Position numbers and translations under genes: made by a program
Shown: one piece after another, positions 52,936 to 62,490 of the stretch
Layout: each line of letters opens with the position of its first letter
How positions within the stretch are numbered: position 1 is the stretch's first letter
DNA from: JAHECQ01 sp963775125
Lineage (GTDB): Bacteria > Actinomycetota > Acidimicrobiia > Acidimicrobiales > SZUA-35
Reading direction: 5' to 3'
DNA length: 64,000 nucleotides
Assembly: GCA_963775125.1 (NCBI GenBank)
Contig: CAVZHQ010000001.1
Location: forward strand, 310,001 to 374,000
Notes under the pieces: generated by a model
Told to the model about the DNA's origin: nothing
Databases searched by the model: none
Seen by the model: only the letters and a program-made list of their open reading frames with translations

Positions 52936-53706
52936 TCAACGAGCGGTGGCCCCGCCGTCGATGGTCAGCACGACGCCGCTGACGTGACTGGCTCGGTCGG
53001 AGACGAGGAAGGTGACCACATCGGCAACCTGCTCGACCGTTCCCGGTGCCGGGTCGGTGGGGATGAGTTCCTGCCACCGATCGGGCTCTCCGAACCGTTC
53101 GTCGGCTTGTTTGCGGAGGAGGTCCGACATCCGGTCGGTGATGATGAGCCCCGGGTTCACGGCCAGCACACGGACTCCGTGTCGGAGTGACGTGCTGCCG
53201 AGCGCCTTGCTGAAGGCAACCAGTCCGCTGTTGCCGACGGCGCCGGCGATGTAGCCAGGGCTCGGACGGTCGGCGGCCGCGCCGATGACGTTGAGAATGA
53301 CACCCGATCCTCGCGTTTCGAGGTGGGGCAGGATCTCTCGGGTGATGTTGAGGTACCCGAACACTTTCAGGTCCCACGCGGTGCGCCACGTCGCTTCGTC
53401 GATGTCGGTGATGGAGCCTCCGGGAATCGCGCCGGCGTTGTTCACCAGGATGTCGAGGTCCCAGGCGATGGCTGCCTCGGCCAACTGTTGCTGGCCCGCC
53501 GCAGTCGAGAGGTCGAGTGCCAGAGCGGACGCGTCAACGCCGAACTCCCGGGCGATGCCTGACACCTCATCGGCCAGGCGCTGGTCGTTCCGGGCGGCGA
53601 GCAGTACCGCAACGCCTTCGGCGGCCAAGGCCCGCGCAACGCCGAGACCGATTCCTTTGGACGCGCCGGTGATGACGGCACGACGGCCACGTAAACCAAG
53701 ATCCAT
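52936..53706 (-). CDS. Short-chain dehydrogenase/reductase, 256 aa
   Basis: Classical SDR: TGASKGIGLGVARALAAEGV at the start, NNAG in LVNNAGAIPGG, N-x-x-G of VILNVIGAAA (the usual catalytic serine position reads G/A here), Y-x-x-x-K replaced by YIAGAVGNSGLVAFSKAL. The spacing is of the SDR family, but the catalytic tetrad is not canonical: Y of GYIAGAVGNSG is five residues from the next polar residue and no lysine follows at +4. It may be a non-canonical member. The C-terminus SHVSGVVLTIDGGATAR is typical. ATG 53706. Confidence 0.83.
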   Translation of the reverse strand: MDLGLRGRRAVITGASKGIGLGVARALAAEGVAVLLAARNDQRLADEVSGIAREFGVDASALALDLSTAAGQQQLAEAAIAWDLDILVNNAGAIPGGSITDIDEATWRTAWDLKVFGYLNITREILPHLETRGSGVILNVIGAAADRPSPGYIAGAVGNSGLVAFSKALGSTSLRHGVRVLAVNPGLIITDRMSDLLRKQADERFGEPDRWQELIPTDPAPGTVEQVADVVTFLVSDRASHVSGVVLTIDGGATAR

Positions 53707-53736
53707 GCGGCGATGCCTAGCACACAACGCTGCTGT

Positions 53737-53776
53737 TCAAACGACTCTGCCGTTCAGGCGACTCTGCTGTTCAAAC
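53737..53776 (-). repeat. Three tandem 17-bp units spanning the thioesterase stop codon
   Basis: On the minus strand TGAACAGCAGAGTCGCC, TGAACGGCAGAGTCGTT, TGAACAGCAGCG. TCA triplets stand at 53771, 53754 and 53737, exactly 17 bases apart. The first is the stop of the thioesterase gene. Confidence 0.88.
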
Positions 53777-54580
53777 CACCTCGCGGATCAGGCCTTCCTG
53801 GGCGATGGTGGCGATGTGCAGGCCGTCGGCGGTGAACACGTGTCCGGTGGACAGGCCTCGGGTGCGGATGATGCCCTGACCGGTCATGTCGAACAGCAGC
53901 CAATCATCGGCCCGGGCCGGTCGATGGAACCACATGGCGTGATCGAGGCTTGCCGACATGAAGGTCTGGTCCCACTCCTCGTCGGAAGGCAGACCCCGTG
54001 GGTGCGAGGCCGCAACCGCGTCCATCATGTTGGTGTCGCTCAGGTAGGCGAGCGCGCAGGCATGGAGTCTCGGGTCGTCACCCAAGTCGATCGGATACCG
54101 GCACCACACCACCGAACGAGGTTCCTGGCGTTGTCGGTCGACATCGAGGCGGTACACGCCGTTGCCTTCGAGCGGAGGTGCCTCGGCCGGCGGCTGGGGA
54201 ACGTCGGAGGGGAAATCGGCGGTCTGGGTCTCGACCCCTTCCTCGAACCGCTGGAACGAACAGGACAGGTTGAAGATCGCCCCGCTCGACTGGCGGGCCG
54301 TGACCGTCCGGGTGGAGAACGATCGGCCGTTGCGGAGGCGGTCGACCTCGTAACGGACCGGCTCGGTGGGGTCGCCGCCCAGGATGAAGTAGCCGTGGAG
54401 CGAATGCACCCAGTGATCGGCGACGACGGTCTGCGACGCGGCCCACAACGCCTGGGCGATCACCAGCCCACCGAAGATGCGGCCCCAGTGGTACTGCGGA
54501 CTCTCGCCGATCCAGACGTCAGGACCGTGGGTGACGAGTTCGAAGACCGCCGCCAGGTCAGCGGGCTCGCGATCGTTCAC
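53771..54580 (-). CDS. Acyl-CoA thioesterase II-type protein (TesB family), 269 aa
   Basis: Double hot-dog fold. GTG 54580 overlaps the stop of the amidohydrolase gene (GTGA). The N-terminal hot-dog has RIFGGLVIAQALWAASQTV and VHSLHGYFILGGDPTEPVRYEVDRLRNGRSFSTRTVTARQ, which is diagnostic of TesB/ACOT8. The second hot-dog has YLSDTNMMDAVAASHPRG, SLDHAMWFHRPARADDWLLFDMTGQGIIRTRGLSTGHVFTADG. The catalytic D of SLDH is present. It hydrolyses acyl-CoA; probably one of the CoA enzymes of this locus. Confidence 0.9.
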   Translation of the reverse strand: MNDREPADLAAVFELVTHGPDVWIGESPQYHWGRIFGGLVIAQALWAASQTVVADHWVHSLHGYFILGGDPTEPVRYEVDRLRNGRSFSTRTVTARQSSGAIFNLSCSFQRFEEGVETQTADFPSDVPQPPAEAPPLEGNGVYRLDVDRQRQEPRSVVWCRYPIDLGDDPRLHACALAYLSDTNMMDAVAASHPRGLPSDEEWDQTFMSASLDHAMWFHRPARADDWLLFDMTGQGIIRTRGLSTGHVFTADGLHIATIAQEGLIREVV

Positions 54581-55780
54581 CCGCGTCCCGGGGGCAGGCC
54601 GAACAGCTTGCGGGCGTTGTCGCCGATGAACGCCGCCTGGTCCTTCTCGGGGAAGGCGGCGACCAACTCGTTCAGGTCGTGCACGTATTCGGGGGTGTGA
54701 TCGGCGTGGGGGAAGTCGGACGCCCACAGGAAGCGGTCGGCCCCGAAGCGTGCGGCCAGCGCCGGGATGGTGCGCTCGTCGGGGTCGCAGCTGATCCAGA
54801 TACGTTCCCGGAAGTAGTCGCTTGGTTTGTGCTTCGAGCGGCACTCTGTTGCCGATGAACGTATGGCCGTAGACCGCGTCGATGCGGTCCAGCCAGTACC
54901 CGATCCAACCGCCGCCCGACTCGAGGACCAAGACCTTCAGCTGGGGGAACTTGTCGAACACGCCGTAGTCGAACAGGGTCGTGAACTGGTGGCGGACACC
55001 GTCGGAAGCCTGGACCGAGGCCAGCAGACGCAGCTGCTTCACGTGCTCCCAATCGCCCATCCGGTTGCCCTTGGTCCACTGGGGCTCGAAGGTGGGGTGG
55101 ATGGCGAAGGGCACGCCAAGATCTTGGGCGGCTGCGAACACGACGTCGTGATCGGGGTGGCCGAGTGGCTTGCCGTCGTGGGTGAACGGGCAGACGTAGC
55201 AGCCTTTGGCGCCCTCGCCGACCGCTCGCTCGAGCTCCCGGGCCGCCGCAGCGGGATCGCCGAGCGAGAGGTGCGCGGTCGGGACCAGCCGCGGTGAGTC
55301 CTGACAGAATTCGGTGATCCACCGGTTGTACGCCTTGGTGTACGCCTGGGCCAGGGCGGGGTCCTGAACCTCCGCCTCCCAGAGCAGCCCAACGGTCGTG
55401 TACAGGATCACGACGTCGGTGTTCTCTGCGTCGAGGAGTTCGAGGCGCTCGCCCGGGTGCATGGTTCCGTAGGGCGCCTCCCGCAGGTAGGTGCGATCGG
55501 GGTCTCGCTGCAGTTCGGCGAGGTCGGGGAACCCCATCGCGCCCAGCGTCGACGGGAAACCTCGGCGGCTCATGGTCGACCGTCGACCGTCGATCTCGAG
55601 TTCTTCCAGCCCGAGTTCATCGATGCGGAATCGAAGCGCGCGGTCACGGAACTCGGGGTCGATGTAGTTCTCCCAGAGATCCGGTGGCTCGAGGATGTGG
55701 CCATCGGCATCGACCGCGCCATCGACGGCAATGCGATGGGTTTCGTGCATGGGCTTCTGGGCAGGTACGGCAACCGACAT
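54577..55780 (-). CDS. Amidohydrolase family 2 protein (one frame break)
   Basis: ATG 55780. Metal motif VDADGHILEPPDLWENYI, LLDAENTDVVILYTTVGLLWEAE, LVPTAHLSLGDPAAAARELER, CYVCPFTHDGKPLGHPDHDVVF, FAIHPTFEPQW, VLESGGGWIGYWLDRID. One extra base near 54835 breaks the frame; the continuation SDYFRERIWISCDPDERTIP, FLWASDFPHADHTPEYVHDL and GDNARKLFGLPPGRG ends with TGA 54577, overlapping the thioesterase GTG. Same superfamily as the gene at 17192 (ACMSD/decarboxylase-like). The acid or ester substrate is unknown. Confidence 0.8.
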
Positions 55781-55819
55781 GGGGGCATTCTGGTTTGGGC
55801 CGGGGATGCGTGTCGAATG

Positions 55820-57569
55820 ATGCCAGACTTGGTGCATGACGGACTACCGACTGCTCCGCGCGCTCGCCTGTGGACCGAATCCGACCCGGAGCCCGAGTAC
55901 CGAACCGAAGTCGAAGGTCTCCTCGCGGCCGACAGCCCGGAGTTGGCCGAACTGTTCACCGGTCGTCTGGCGTTCGGCACCGCGGGCCTGCGCGCCGCGT
56001 TGGGCCCGGGGCCGAATCGCATGAACCGCCGCGTCGTCCGGGAGACAACCGCAGGACTCATGCGCTGGCTTGCAGGAGCCGATTTGGGACACCGCCATCC
56101 ACCGCTCGTGGTCATCGGATACGACGCCCGTCACGGATCGGCCGAGTTCGCCACGGACGTTGCAGCCGTGGTCGGTGCGCTCGGCGGGCGGGCCGAGATG
56201 CTGCCTCGTCCCTTGCCGACGCCCGTGCTGGCCGCCGCCGTTCTCCACCTGGGCGCCGACGCCGGCGTGATGATCACCGCGAGCCACAACCCGCCTCAGG
56301 ACAACGGGTACAAGCTGTACCTGGGTGACGGCATCCAGTTGGTCCCGCCTGCCGATGGCGAGATCGCGGCCTCCATCGACGAGGTGGCCGCCGATCCGGC
56401 CATGGTCGAGCAGCTCGGCGACCCCCTCCTGGCTCACGCTCCCGAGCCGATCGTCCTCGGCGAGGAGGTTGTGCAACACCACCTCGATCTCGCGGTGTCG
56501 GCCCTCACCATCGAGGCCCGCAGTCTTGGTCTGTGTCTACACCGCCATGCACGGGGTCGGTGGCGAGCATCTCCTTCGAGCCTTCGCCCAGGCGGGGTTC
56601 CCCCCGCCTCACGTGGTGGCCGAACAGTTCGACCCCGATCCCGATTTCCCGACGGTCCCCTTCCCCAATCCCGAAGAGTCAGGAGCGCTCGACTTGGCTC
56701 TGGCCAAGGCGGCCGCGGTCGGGGCCGACCTGGTGTTGGCCAACGATCCCGACGCCGACCGACTTGCCGTCGCCGTACCCGCCCGAACCTCGGCGACCTC
56801 GGCAGGTCGGTACGTCGCTCTCAGCGGCGACCAACTCGGCGTGCTCCTGGCCGACCACCTCCTCCGTGTGCGCCCAGGCCCGAACCGGCAGGTGGCGATG
56901 TCGTTGGTTTCGAGCCGGTTGATGGCTGCGATGGCCGAATCAGAAGGCGTTCGTTGTACCACGACGCTCACGGGCTTCAAGTGGGTGGCCCGTCCGATCA
57001 TCGAGCGGCCGGACCTCCGGTATTTGCTGGGGTACGAGGAGGCAATTGGGTACTCGGTCGGCGGGTTGGTCAGGGACAAGGATGGCATCTCGGCGGCGCT
57101 CGTCGCAGCAGAGATGGTGGCCGACGCCAAACAACGTGGCGAAACTCTCTGGGATCGCCTCGACCGACTCGCCGTCACCCACGGGCTCTACCGAACCGCT
57201 CCGATGAGCGTTCGGCTTCCGGGCGCCGACGGTATGGCCCGTCGTGCCGCGTTGCTGGCAGGGCTCCTCGCCGATCCACCCCGGCAGGTGGGAGGGGCGA
57301 CACTGACCGAGGCCATCGATCTCGAAGCCGGCCGGGACCTGCCGCCGACCGAGGGTCTGGTGCTCGAGTACGACGATCGCACCCGGGTCATCGTCCGCCC
57401 GAGCGGCACCGAGCCCAAGCTCAAGGCCTACTTCGAGGTGATCGTGCCCGTCTCCGGGGTCGAGTCCTTGCCGGCGGCCGAGTCCACGGCAACCGATCGT
57501 CTCGCCGAGTTCACGGCTGCCTTCGGTGCTCGCCTTGCGGCGCCGGCCGAAGCGCACACGCCGCAGTAG
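55820..57569 (+). CDS. Phosphoglucomutase/phosphomannomutase family protein (one frame break)
   Basis: Alpha-D-phosphohexomutase. ATG 55817 or 55820. FGTAGLRAALGPGPNRMN, VVIGYDARHGSAEFA, the phosphoserine loop GVMITASHNPPQDNGYKLY. One base near 56528 must be skipped; then follow VYTAMHGVGGEHLL, the metal loop LANDPDADRLAVAVP, CTTTLTGFKWVARPI, LLGYEEAIGYSVG, and the phosphate-binding RPSGTEPKLKAYFEV. About 582 residues, the longer type resembling PGM2/phosphopentomutase. It may serve sugar-1-phosphate or ribose-1-phosphate interconversion. Confidence 0.85.
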
Positions 57570-57598
57570 CGTCAGCTATTCGTCGATCAGCTGAGGAG

Positions 57599-57682
57599 TC
57601 AGCGACCTGCGTTTGGCTTACGGCCGTGGTTGGCCTTCTTGCGGCGAGCGTTGGTGCGCTTCTTGTTCCGACGCTTAGACAT
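57599..57682 (-). CDS. Tiny basic ribosomal protein resembling bL37, 27 aa
   Basis: A 27-codon frame from ATG 57682 to TGA 57599: MSKRRNKKRTNARRKKAN then HGRKPNAGR. Thirteen of 27 residues are Lys/Arg and the end ANHGRKPNA matches what I recall of the actinobacterial 50S protein bL37 (about 24 residues, C-terminus like ANHGKRPN). It is below the size cut-off of most gene finders. It lies alone between the phosphohexomutase and GGDEF-EAL genes and has no strong ribosome-binding site. Identification rests on memory of that small family. Confidence 0.72.
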   Translation of the reverse strand: MSKRRNKKRTNARRKKANHGRKPNAGR

Positions 57683-57740
57683 TCGAGCGAGCCTATCGGT
57701 CGAGACTCATCTTGCGGCAGGACTGTCCGACAAGGAACGT

Positions 57741-59633
57741 GTGAGAAGTTGGGACGATCGAGTACGAGGTGCGAGCCAGAAGGCGGAGACGGCAGTCGTG
57801 CCCGTCGAGTCTCGCGGTCGCGTTCGTCGAACCTCCGCCCACACCGTCGAAGATGTCCCAGCGATGCGGCCCCTGCAGTTGGGGGAGCCGCTCACGCCGC
57901 CTGACGAGCCGCCGGGCGGGAAGACCTGGGGCAGCGGCCAGTTCGGTTTCGCCAGTTCGACCCACGCGGTCAACGTGGACTCGATGGTGCTGGTCGGCAT
58001 GGTCCAGGCCATCGGCGCAATCAATCTGCCCGTACTCGTCGTCGAACGCACCGGCGGCCGCGTCCTCTGGGCCTCGGATGCATGGCTCACCCGTTTCGGC
58101 TGGCAGACCCACGCCGCTCGCTATGTCGCCAGCTCGACGGAACTCGGCGAATCGCCGATGCCCGCCCCGGGCGACTCATGGCAGCGAACCCGGTCCGATC
58201 CTCCTTCCCGATGGCACAGAGGACCTGACCGACCTGCTCCTGATCGGCGCCATGTGGCCCGCGACCGTGCGCGGACGATCCGAGACCGCGGATCACCGAT
58301 GATGCGTCCGACGAGTCGGCGGTGAGGGCCGAGATCGTGACGATGGTGGCCATCGAGCGTACGACCTCCTCGTCGGTCGTGACCGACCGCGCCGAGGTCA
58401 TGTCGATCATCGACAGCGCCATCGAGGACGCCAACGACGGCTCGGTCGCCGTCCTGTACGTCGACCTCGACCGCTTCAAAGTGGTGCACGATCTCGTGGG
58501 CAACCTCGAAGCCCGCCGCCTGCTCGAAATCGTCGCCCGGCGCCTCGGGTCGACCGTCCGAGGCAGCGACCTGGTGTTCCGGCTTGCGTCCGACGAGTTC
58601 GTCATCGTCTCGTGCGAACTCGAACACCCGGCAATGGCAGAGGAACTTGCGGAGCGCGTGCGTGTATCGATCGCGACGCTCCCTGGCCAGGGTCACGACC
58701 TTGCGTTGACGGCCAGCATCGGAGTAGCGATCTCCGATGACGAAACCAGCGGTGAGGCCTTGTTGTCCGCGGCCGAGACCGCCGTCTACCTGGCCAAGGG
58801 TCGGGGGCGCAACCGAGTAGCAGTTCACGACGACGAGCTGCGGAGCCGCAGTCAGCGCCTTCTCACCGTCGAACGTCAGCTGCGCCGGGCCATCGAGCAA
58901 CGCGACGTCGGATTCGCCTACCAACCGGTGGTGCACCTGGCCAGCGGCACCGTGCTCGGCGCCGAGGCCCTCCTGCGTCTGGGAGGAGAGATCGGCCTCG
59001 AGCGCGGTGGAAGTCGTGGCGGCGGCCGAGCACAGCGGCCTCATGGGCACCCTGGGTTGCCTGGTGCTCGAAGGCGTGCACGAACAACTCGACGCCCTGA
59101 TCCGCGATCCGGAGAACGACTACGTCGTCATGTTCAATCTGTCGGCCACCCAGCTTGCCGACGACACACTCAACATCACCCTGTCCCGGCTGGCGAACGA
59201 TGACACGATTCCGCCCGGTCGACTCGCCGTCGAGGTTCCCGAAGTCGTGGTGCGTGAGCAGCGCGAAGCGTTCCTCCAGTTGGCCGAACGCATCCGACCC
59301 CGATTCAAGCTGGGCATCGACGGGTTCGGCACGAGCTATGACTCGCTCAGTCGCATCGACGGGCTCCCGATCGACTACGTGAAGCTGCACCGGTCCCTGA
59401 CGGCGAGCATCGGGAGCGAGTCCGACGGTCGCCACGAAATCGGCGAGATCATCGCTGGTCTGCGGGCCCGAGGTCTCACGGTCGTGGCGCTCGGTGTCGA
59501 ACGGCAGGATCAAGCGTCCGTGCTCGCCGAGCTCGGCTGCTCGATGGCCCAAGGTTTCCTGTTCGCCGGAGCAGTTCGCGCCGGAGAACTCCGCGACCTC
59601 ATGGGCTCCGGCTTCGCCGACGCGCTGACCTGA
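57741..59633 (+). CDS. PAS-like, degenerate GGDEF and EAL domain protein (three frame breaks)
   Basis: The start is uncertain (GTG 57741 or ATG 57864). Residues around LPVLVVERTGGRVLWASDAWLTRFGW look PAS-like. Breaks near 58192, 58288 and 59006 are each repaired by removing one G after a C. The GGDEF-type domain has VLYVDLDRFKVVHDLVG and the signature degenerated to RLASDEFVIV (ASDEF for GGDEF). The EAL domain has YQPVVHLASGTVLGAEALLR, MFNLSATQL, LAVEVPEVVV, LGIDGFGTSYDSL (the D-D pair reads D-G) and MAQGFLFAGA. Both domains look catalytically impaired, so a binding or sensor role is likelier. The stop is repeated in a 9-bp tandem array. Confidence 0.72.
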
Positions 59634-59677
59634 CTGACCTGACTGACCTGACTGACCTGACAGACGCACTGACCTGA
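59625..59677 (+). repeat. Four in-frame 9-bp units (plus a fifth) multiplying the stop codon
   Basis: CTGACCTGA four times end to end (59625-59660) and once more at 59669-59677. Because the unit is 9 bp, the TGA stops at 59631, 59640, 59649 and 59658 are all in the frame of the GGDEF-EAL gene. Confidence 0.92.
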
Positions 59678-59700
59678 CCGACGCGCTCTAGCCTGCGGGG

Positions 59701-60776
59701 ATGGAGAAGTTCGGGTTCGTCGGTCTGCCCAACGCAGGCAAGTCATCGCTCTACAACGCTCTCACGGGCGGGAGCGCCCTCGCGGCTCCGTATGCGTTCG
59801 CCACCACCGACCCCAACATCGGTGTCGCCAAGGTGTTCGACGAGCGCCTCGAGGCCTTGTCCAAGGTCAGCGGTTCCTCACGCATCGTGCACGCCACCGT
59901 GCAGTTCAACGACATCGGCGGGTTGGTGGCAGGGGCCTCGCAGGGTGAGGGGCTCGGCAACAAGTTCCTTGCGGGCATTCGCGAAGTCGACGCCATCGTG
60001 TTCGTCCTCCGGGCCTTCCGTGACGACGACGTGCCCGGACCGCATGATCCGCTCGAGCATCTCGGGGGTGGTCGAGACCGAACTCACCCTGGCCGACCTG
60101 GAAACCGTCGAGAAGCAGATCGACAAGAAGCGCAAGGCCGCCAGGGCCGATCGCTCGCTGCAGCCCGAGGTGGATGCGGCGGACGCCGCGCTGGTCTACC
60201 TCGCGCGAGGGCACTCCGCTCTATCGCAGCGGGCTTTCCGAAGAGCACCGCAATCTGCTCAAACCCTGGTTCCTGCTCACCAACAAGCCGGTGCTCGCGA
60301 TCGTCAACATCGACGAGGAACAGCTCGCCGACGTCGACAACGTCATTGCTCCCGTGCAAGCAGCGCTTCCCCAGGCGCCCGTCTTCGGCGCCTGTATTCA
60401 GCTCGAGGCCGAGGCAGCGCAACTCGATGCCGCCGATCGAGCCGAAATGCTCGATGCCTACGGTCTTGGCGAGGGAGCCCTGCCTCGCTTCATCACGGCC
60501 GCGTACCACGTGCTCGGGCTCCGAACCTTCCTCACGACAGGTGAGAAGGAGACACGCGCCTGGACCTTCCGGGTGGGATCGACGGCTCCCGAGTGTGCAG
60601 GCCGCATCCACTCGGACCTCCAACGGGGCTTCATCCGGTCCGAAACCATCCATTGGGACGAACTCGTCGAGATCGGATCCTGGTCCAAGGCCAGAGAGAT
60701 CGGGAAGATCCGATCCGAAGGTCGTGACTACGTCGTCGAGGACGGCGACGTGGTGGATATCCGGTTCAACGTCTGA
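59701..60776 (+). CDS. ychF: Redox-regulated ATPase/GTPase YchF (two frame breaks)
   Basis: Universally conserved OBG-family P-loop protein that binds ribosomes and prefers ATP. ATG 59701. G1 GLPNAGKSSLYNALTG, YAFATTDPNIGVAKVFDERLEALSKV, DIGGLVAGASQGEGLGNKFLAGIREVDAIVFVLRAF. The frame breaks near 60066 (an extra G in a G run) and 60203 (CTC-G-CGC). Removal gives HLGVVETELTLADLETVEKQ and VYLREGTPLYRSGL. The rest has FLLTNKPVLAIVNIDEEQL and the C-terminal TGS domain (FLTTGEKETRAWTFRVGSTAPECAGRIHSD, EGRDYVVEDGDVVDIRFNV). Disruption of such a conserved gene argues for sequence error rather than decay. Confidence 0.9.
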
Positions 60777-60791
60777 GACCCGTCCGGATCC

Positions 60792-61166
60792 ATGAGCCAC
60801 CGCGACCGAACCCCCGCTACCGCCGATGAGCAGGCAGGCGCCTGGCTGGTGCGCGACGGGAAGGTGTTGGCATCTCTCGAGATCCCGGCTACTCGCAAGG
60901 CACGGGCCAAAGGACTCCTGGGTAGGACGGGGATCGAAGGGGCGATGCTCTTGCGTGGCGTCCGATCGGTGCACACCGTCGGCATGCGCTTCGACCTCGA
61001 CGTGGCCCTCATCGACGAGGCCGGAGTCGTCATCAAGATGCTGCGACTCAAACGGAACCGTGCCTGTGCGCCGGTCATGCGGGCTCGAGCCGTCGTCGAA
61101 GCCGAAGCGGGCGCCTTCGGGCAGTGGGGCCTGCAGATCGGTGACCTGCTCGAGATTCGCGAATGA
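60792..61166 (+). CDS. DUF192 family protein, 124 aa
   Basis: Small beta-rich protein of the DUF192 family. Conserved features: ARKARAKGLLGRTGIEGAMLL (the R-x-x-G-L-M/L motif), SVHTVGMRFDLDVALIDEAG (the H-T-x-x-M-x-F-x-L-D motif) and GQWGLQIGDLLEI (G-x-x-x-G-D). The reaction is not known. The start ATG 60792 is 16 bases after ychF, and the stop overlaps the rsmI ATG by 4 bases (ATGA), so the three are one operon. Confidence 0.88.
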   Translation: MSHRDRTPATADEQAGAWLVRDGKVLASLEIPATRKARAKGLLGRTGIEGAMLLRGVRSVHTVGMRFDLDVALIDEAGVVIKMLRLKRNRACAPVMRARAVVEAEAGAFGQWGLQIGDLLEIRE

Positions 61167-62027
61167 CTGACCAACGATCGACCGGCACGCTTCCGGCGAG
61201 GTCAGCGGGCGTGCTCTCGATCGTTGGTACCCCGATCGGGAACCTCGGTGATCTTTCGGCTCGGGCGGTGAACGCACTGACGCAAGCAGATGCGATCGCG
61301 TGCGAGGACACCCGCCGGACCGGGCGGCTGCTGGCGCACTTCGGGATTGCCGCGCACCGTATTACTCGTCGTCAACGACCACACCGAACAGCATCGGCGG
61401 GCCGAGATCCTCGAACGGTTGGCTGCCGGGGAACGAATCGCCCTGGTCTCCGACGCCGGTATGCCCTTGGTTTCCGACCCTGGCGCACGAGTCGTTCGGG
61501 CGGTGCTCGACGCGGGATTCGCAGCCGAGGTCGTTCCCGGCCCGACCGCGCTGGTCTCGGCGCTGGTCCTGAGCGGTCTCACGGCCGAACGCTTCGTCTT
61601 CGAGGGTTTCCTCCCACGCAAAGGCGAGGAGCGTCGGACGCGCCTCGCCGAGGCGGCGGCCGAACGGCGGACGGTCGTGTTCTACGAGTCCCCGAAACGA
61701 GTGTTGCGGACCCTGCAGGATCTCATCGAGGTCTGTGGGCCTGACCGACAGGTCGCGGTCGCCCGAGAGCTGACCAAGCTGCACGAAGAAGTGGTGCGCG
61801 GATCGCTGACCGACGTCGCCGAGCGCTTGGGTACCGAGGTTCGGGGGGAAATCGTGGTCGTGCTCGACGGGGCGCCGGACCCCGCCTCGCCGAGCGACCA
61901 GGATCTCCGGAAGCTGCTCGACATCGAACTCACTGCCGGCGCCTCCGCCCGCGACGCGGTGACCGCCGTGGTCAAACGAACCGGTGAGCCCAAGCGGCGG
62001 GTCTACGCCATCGCAATCGACACATGA
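61163..62027 (+). CDS. rsmI: 16S rRNA 2'-O-methyltransferase RsmI (one frame break)
   Basis: SAM-dependent methyltransferase of the tetrapyrrole-methylase fold that modifies C1402 of 16S rRNA. LSIVGTPIGNLGDLSARAV, DAIACEDTRRTGRLLAHFGI, then one extra base near 61358-61361; after it LLVVNDHTEQHRRAEILERL, GERIALVSDAGMPLVSDPGARVV, VPGPTALVSALVLSGL, FVFEGFLPRKGEER, VFYESPKRVLRTL, VARELTKLHEEVVRGSL. About 287 residues restored. Overlaps DUF192 upstream (ATGA) and the S4 gene downstream (ATGA), an operon typical in order and spacing. Confidence 0.9.
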
Positions 62028-62413
62028 CCGGTCGTGAGCTCGACAAGAGCCAGATGCGGATCGACAAATGGCTGTTCGCCGTGCGCGTGTTCAAGTCCCG
62101 AAGTCAGGCCACCGAGGCCTGCGCCTTGGGGCGAGTGAAGGTCAACGAAAACGGCGTGAAGCCCAGTTCGAGCGTGGCGGTAGGCGACGCGGTCGAGATC
62201 CGTACCCGGGATCGCACGCTGCTCTACGACGTGGTGGAACTGATCGACAAGCGGGTCTCGCCCGCCATCGCTGCCACTTGCTACGTCGATCGATCACCGC
62301 GCCCCAAGGGCACGGACCCCGACGCTGCCGCGCCCACCCGGGAGCGGGGGAGCGGCCGGCCCACGAAGAAGGACCGCCGCCAGATCGAACGGCTCAGCCG
62401 GCCGAAAACCTGA
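62024..62413 (+). CDS. S4-domain RNA-binding protein (Hsp15-like), 129 aa
   Basis: RNA-binding S4 fold at residues 10-65 (MRIDKWLFAVRVFKSRSQATEACALGRVKVNENGVKPSSSVAVGDAVEI), the heat-shock protein 15/RqcP-type arrangement, followed by LYDVVELIDKRVSPAIAATCYVD. The C-terminal tail is basic and low-complexity (RGSGRPTKKDRRQIERLSRPKT). It probably binds stalled 50S-tRNA complexes or rRNA. ATG 62024 overlaps the rsmI stop (ATGA). The stop region is followed by about three 17-19 bp repeats. Confidence 0.88.
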   Translation: MTGRELDKSQMRIDKWLFAVRVFKSRSQATEACALGRVKVNENGVKPSSSVAVGDAVEIRTRDRTLLYDVVELIDKRVSPAIAATCYVDRSPRPKGTDPDAAAPTRERGSGRPTKKDRRQIERLSRPKT

Positions 62414-62428
62414 GCGGGCCGAACGCTT

Positions 62429-62490
62429 GAGTGAGCCCCAAAAAACAGAGTGAGCCCAAAAAACAGAGTGAGCCCCAAAACAGAGTGAGG
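62429..62490 (+). repeat. About three and a half tandem 17-19 bp units after the S4 gene
   Basis: GAGTGAGCCCCAAAAAACA (62429), GAGTGAGCCCAAAAAACA (62448), GAGTGAGCCCCAAAACA (62466), GAGTGAGG (62483). Each contains TGA. The units differ by one base each in the C and A runs. The stop of the S4 gene (62411) precedes a degenerate form TGAGCGGGCC. Confidence 0.9.

Noticed and set aside
59625..59677. Serial TGA codons as selenocysteine codons
   Set aside because: They lie after the natural end of the EAL domain in simple repeats, with no hairpin and no homologous sequence beyond.
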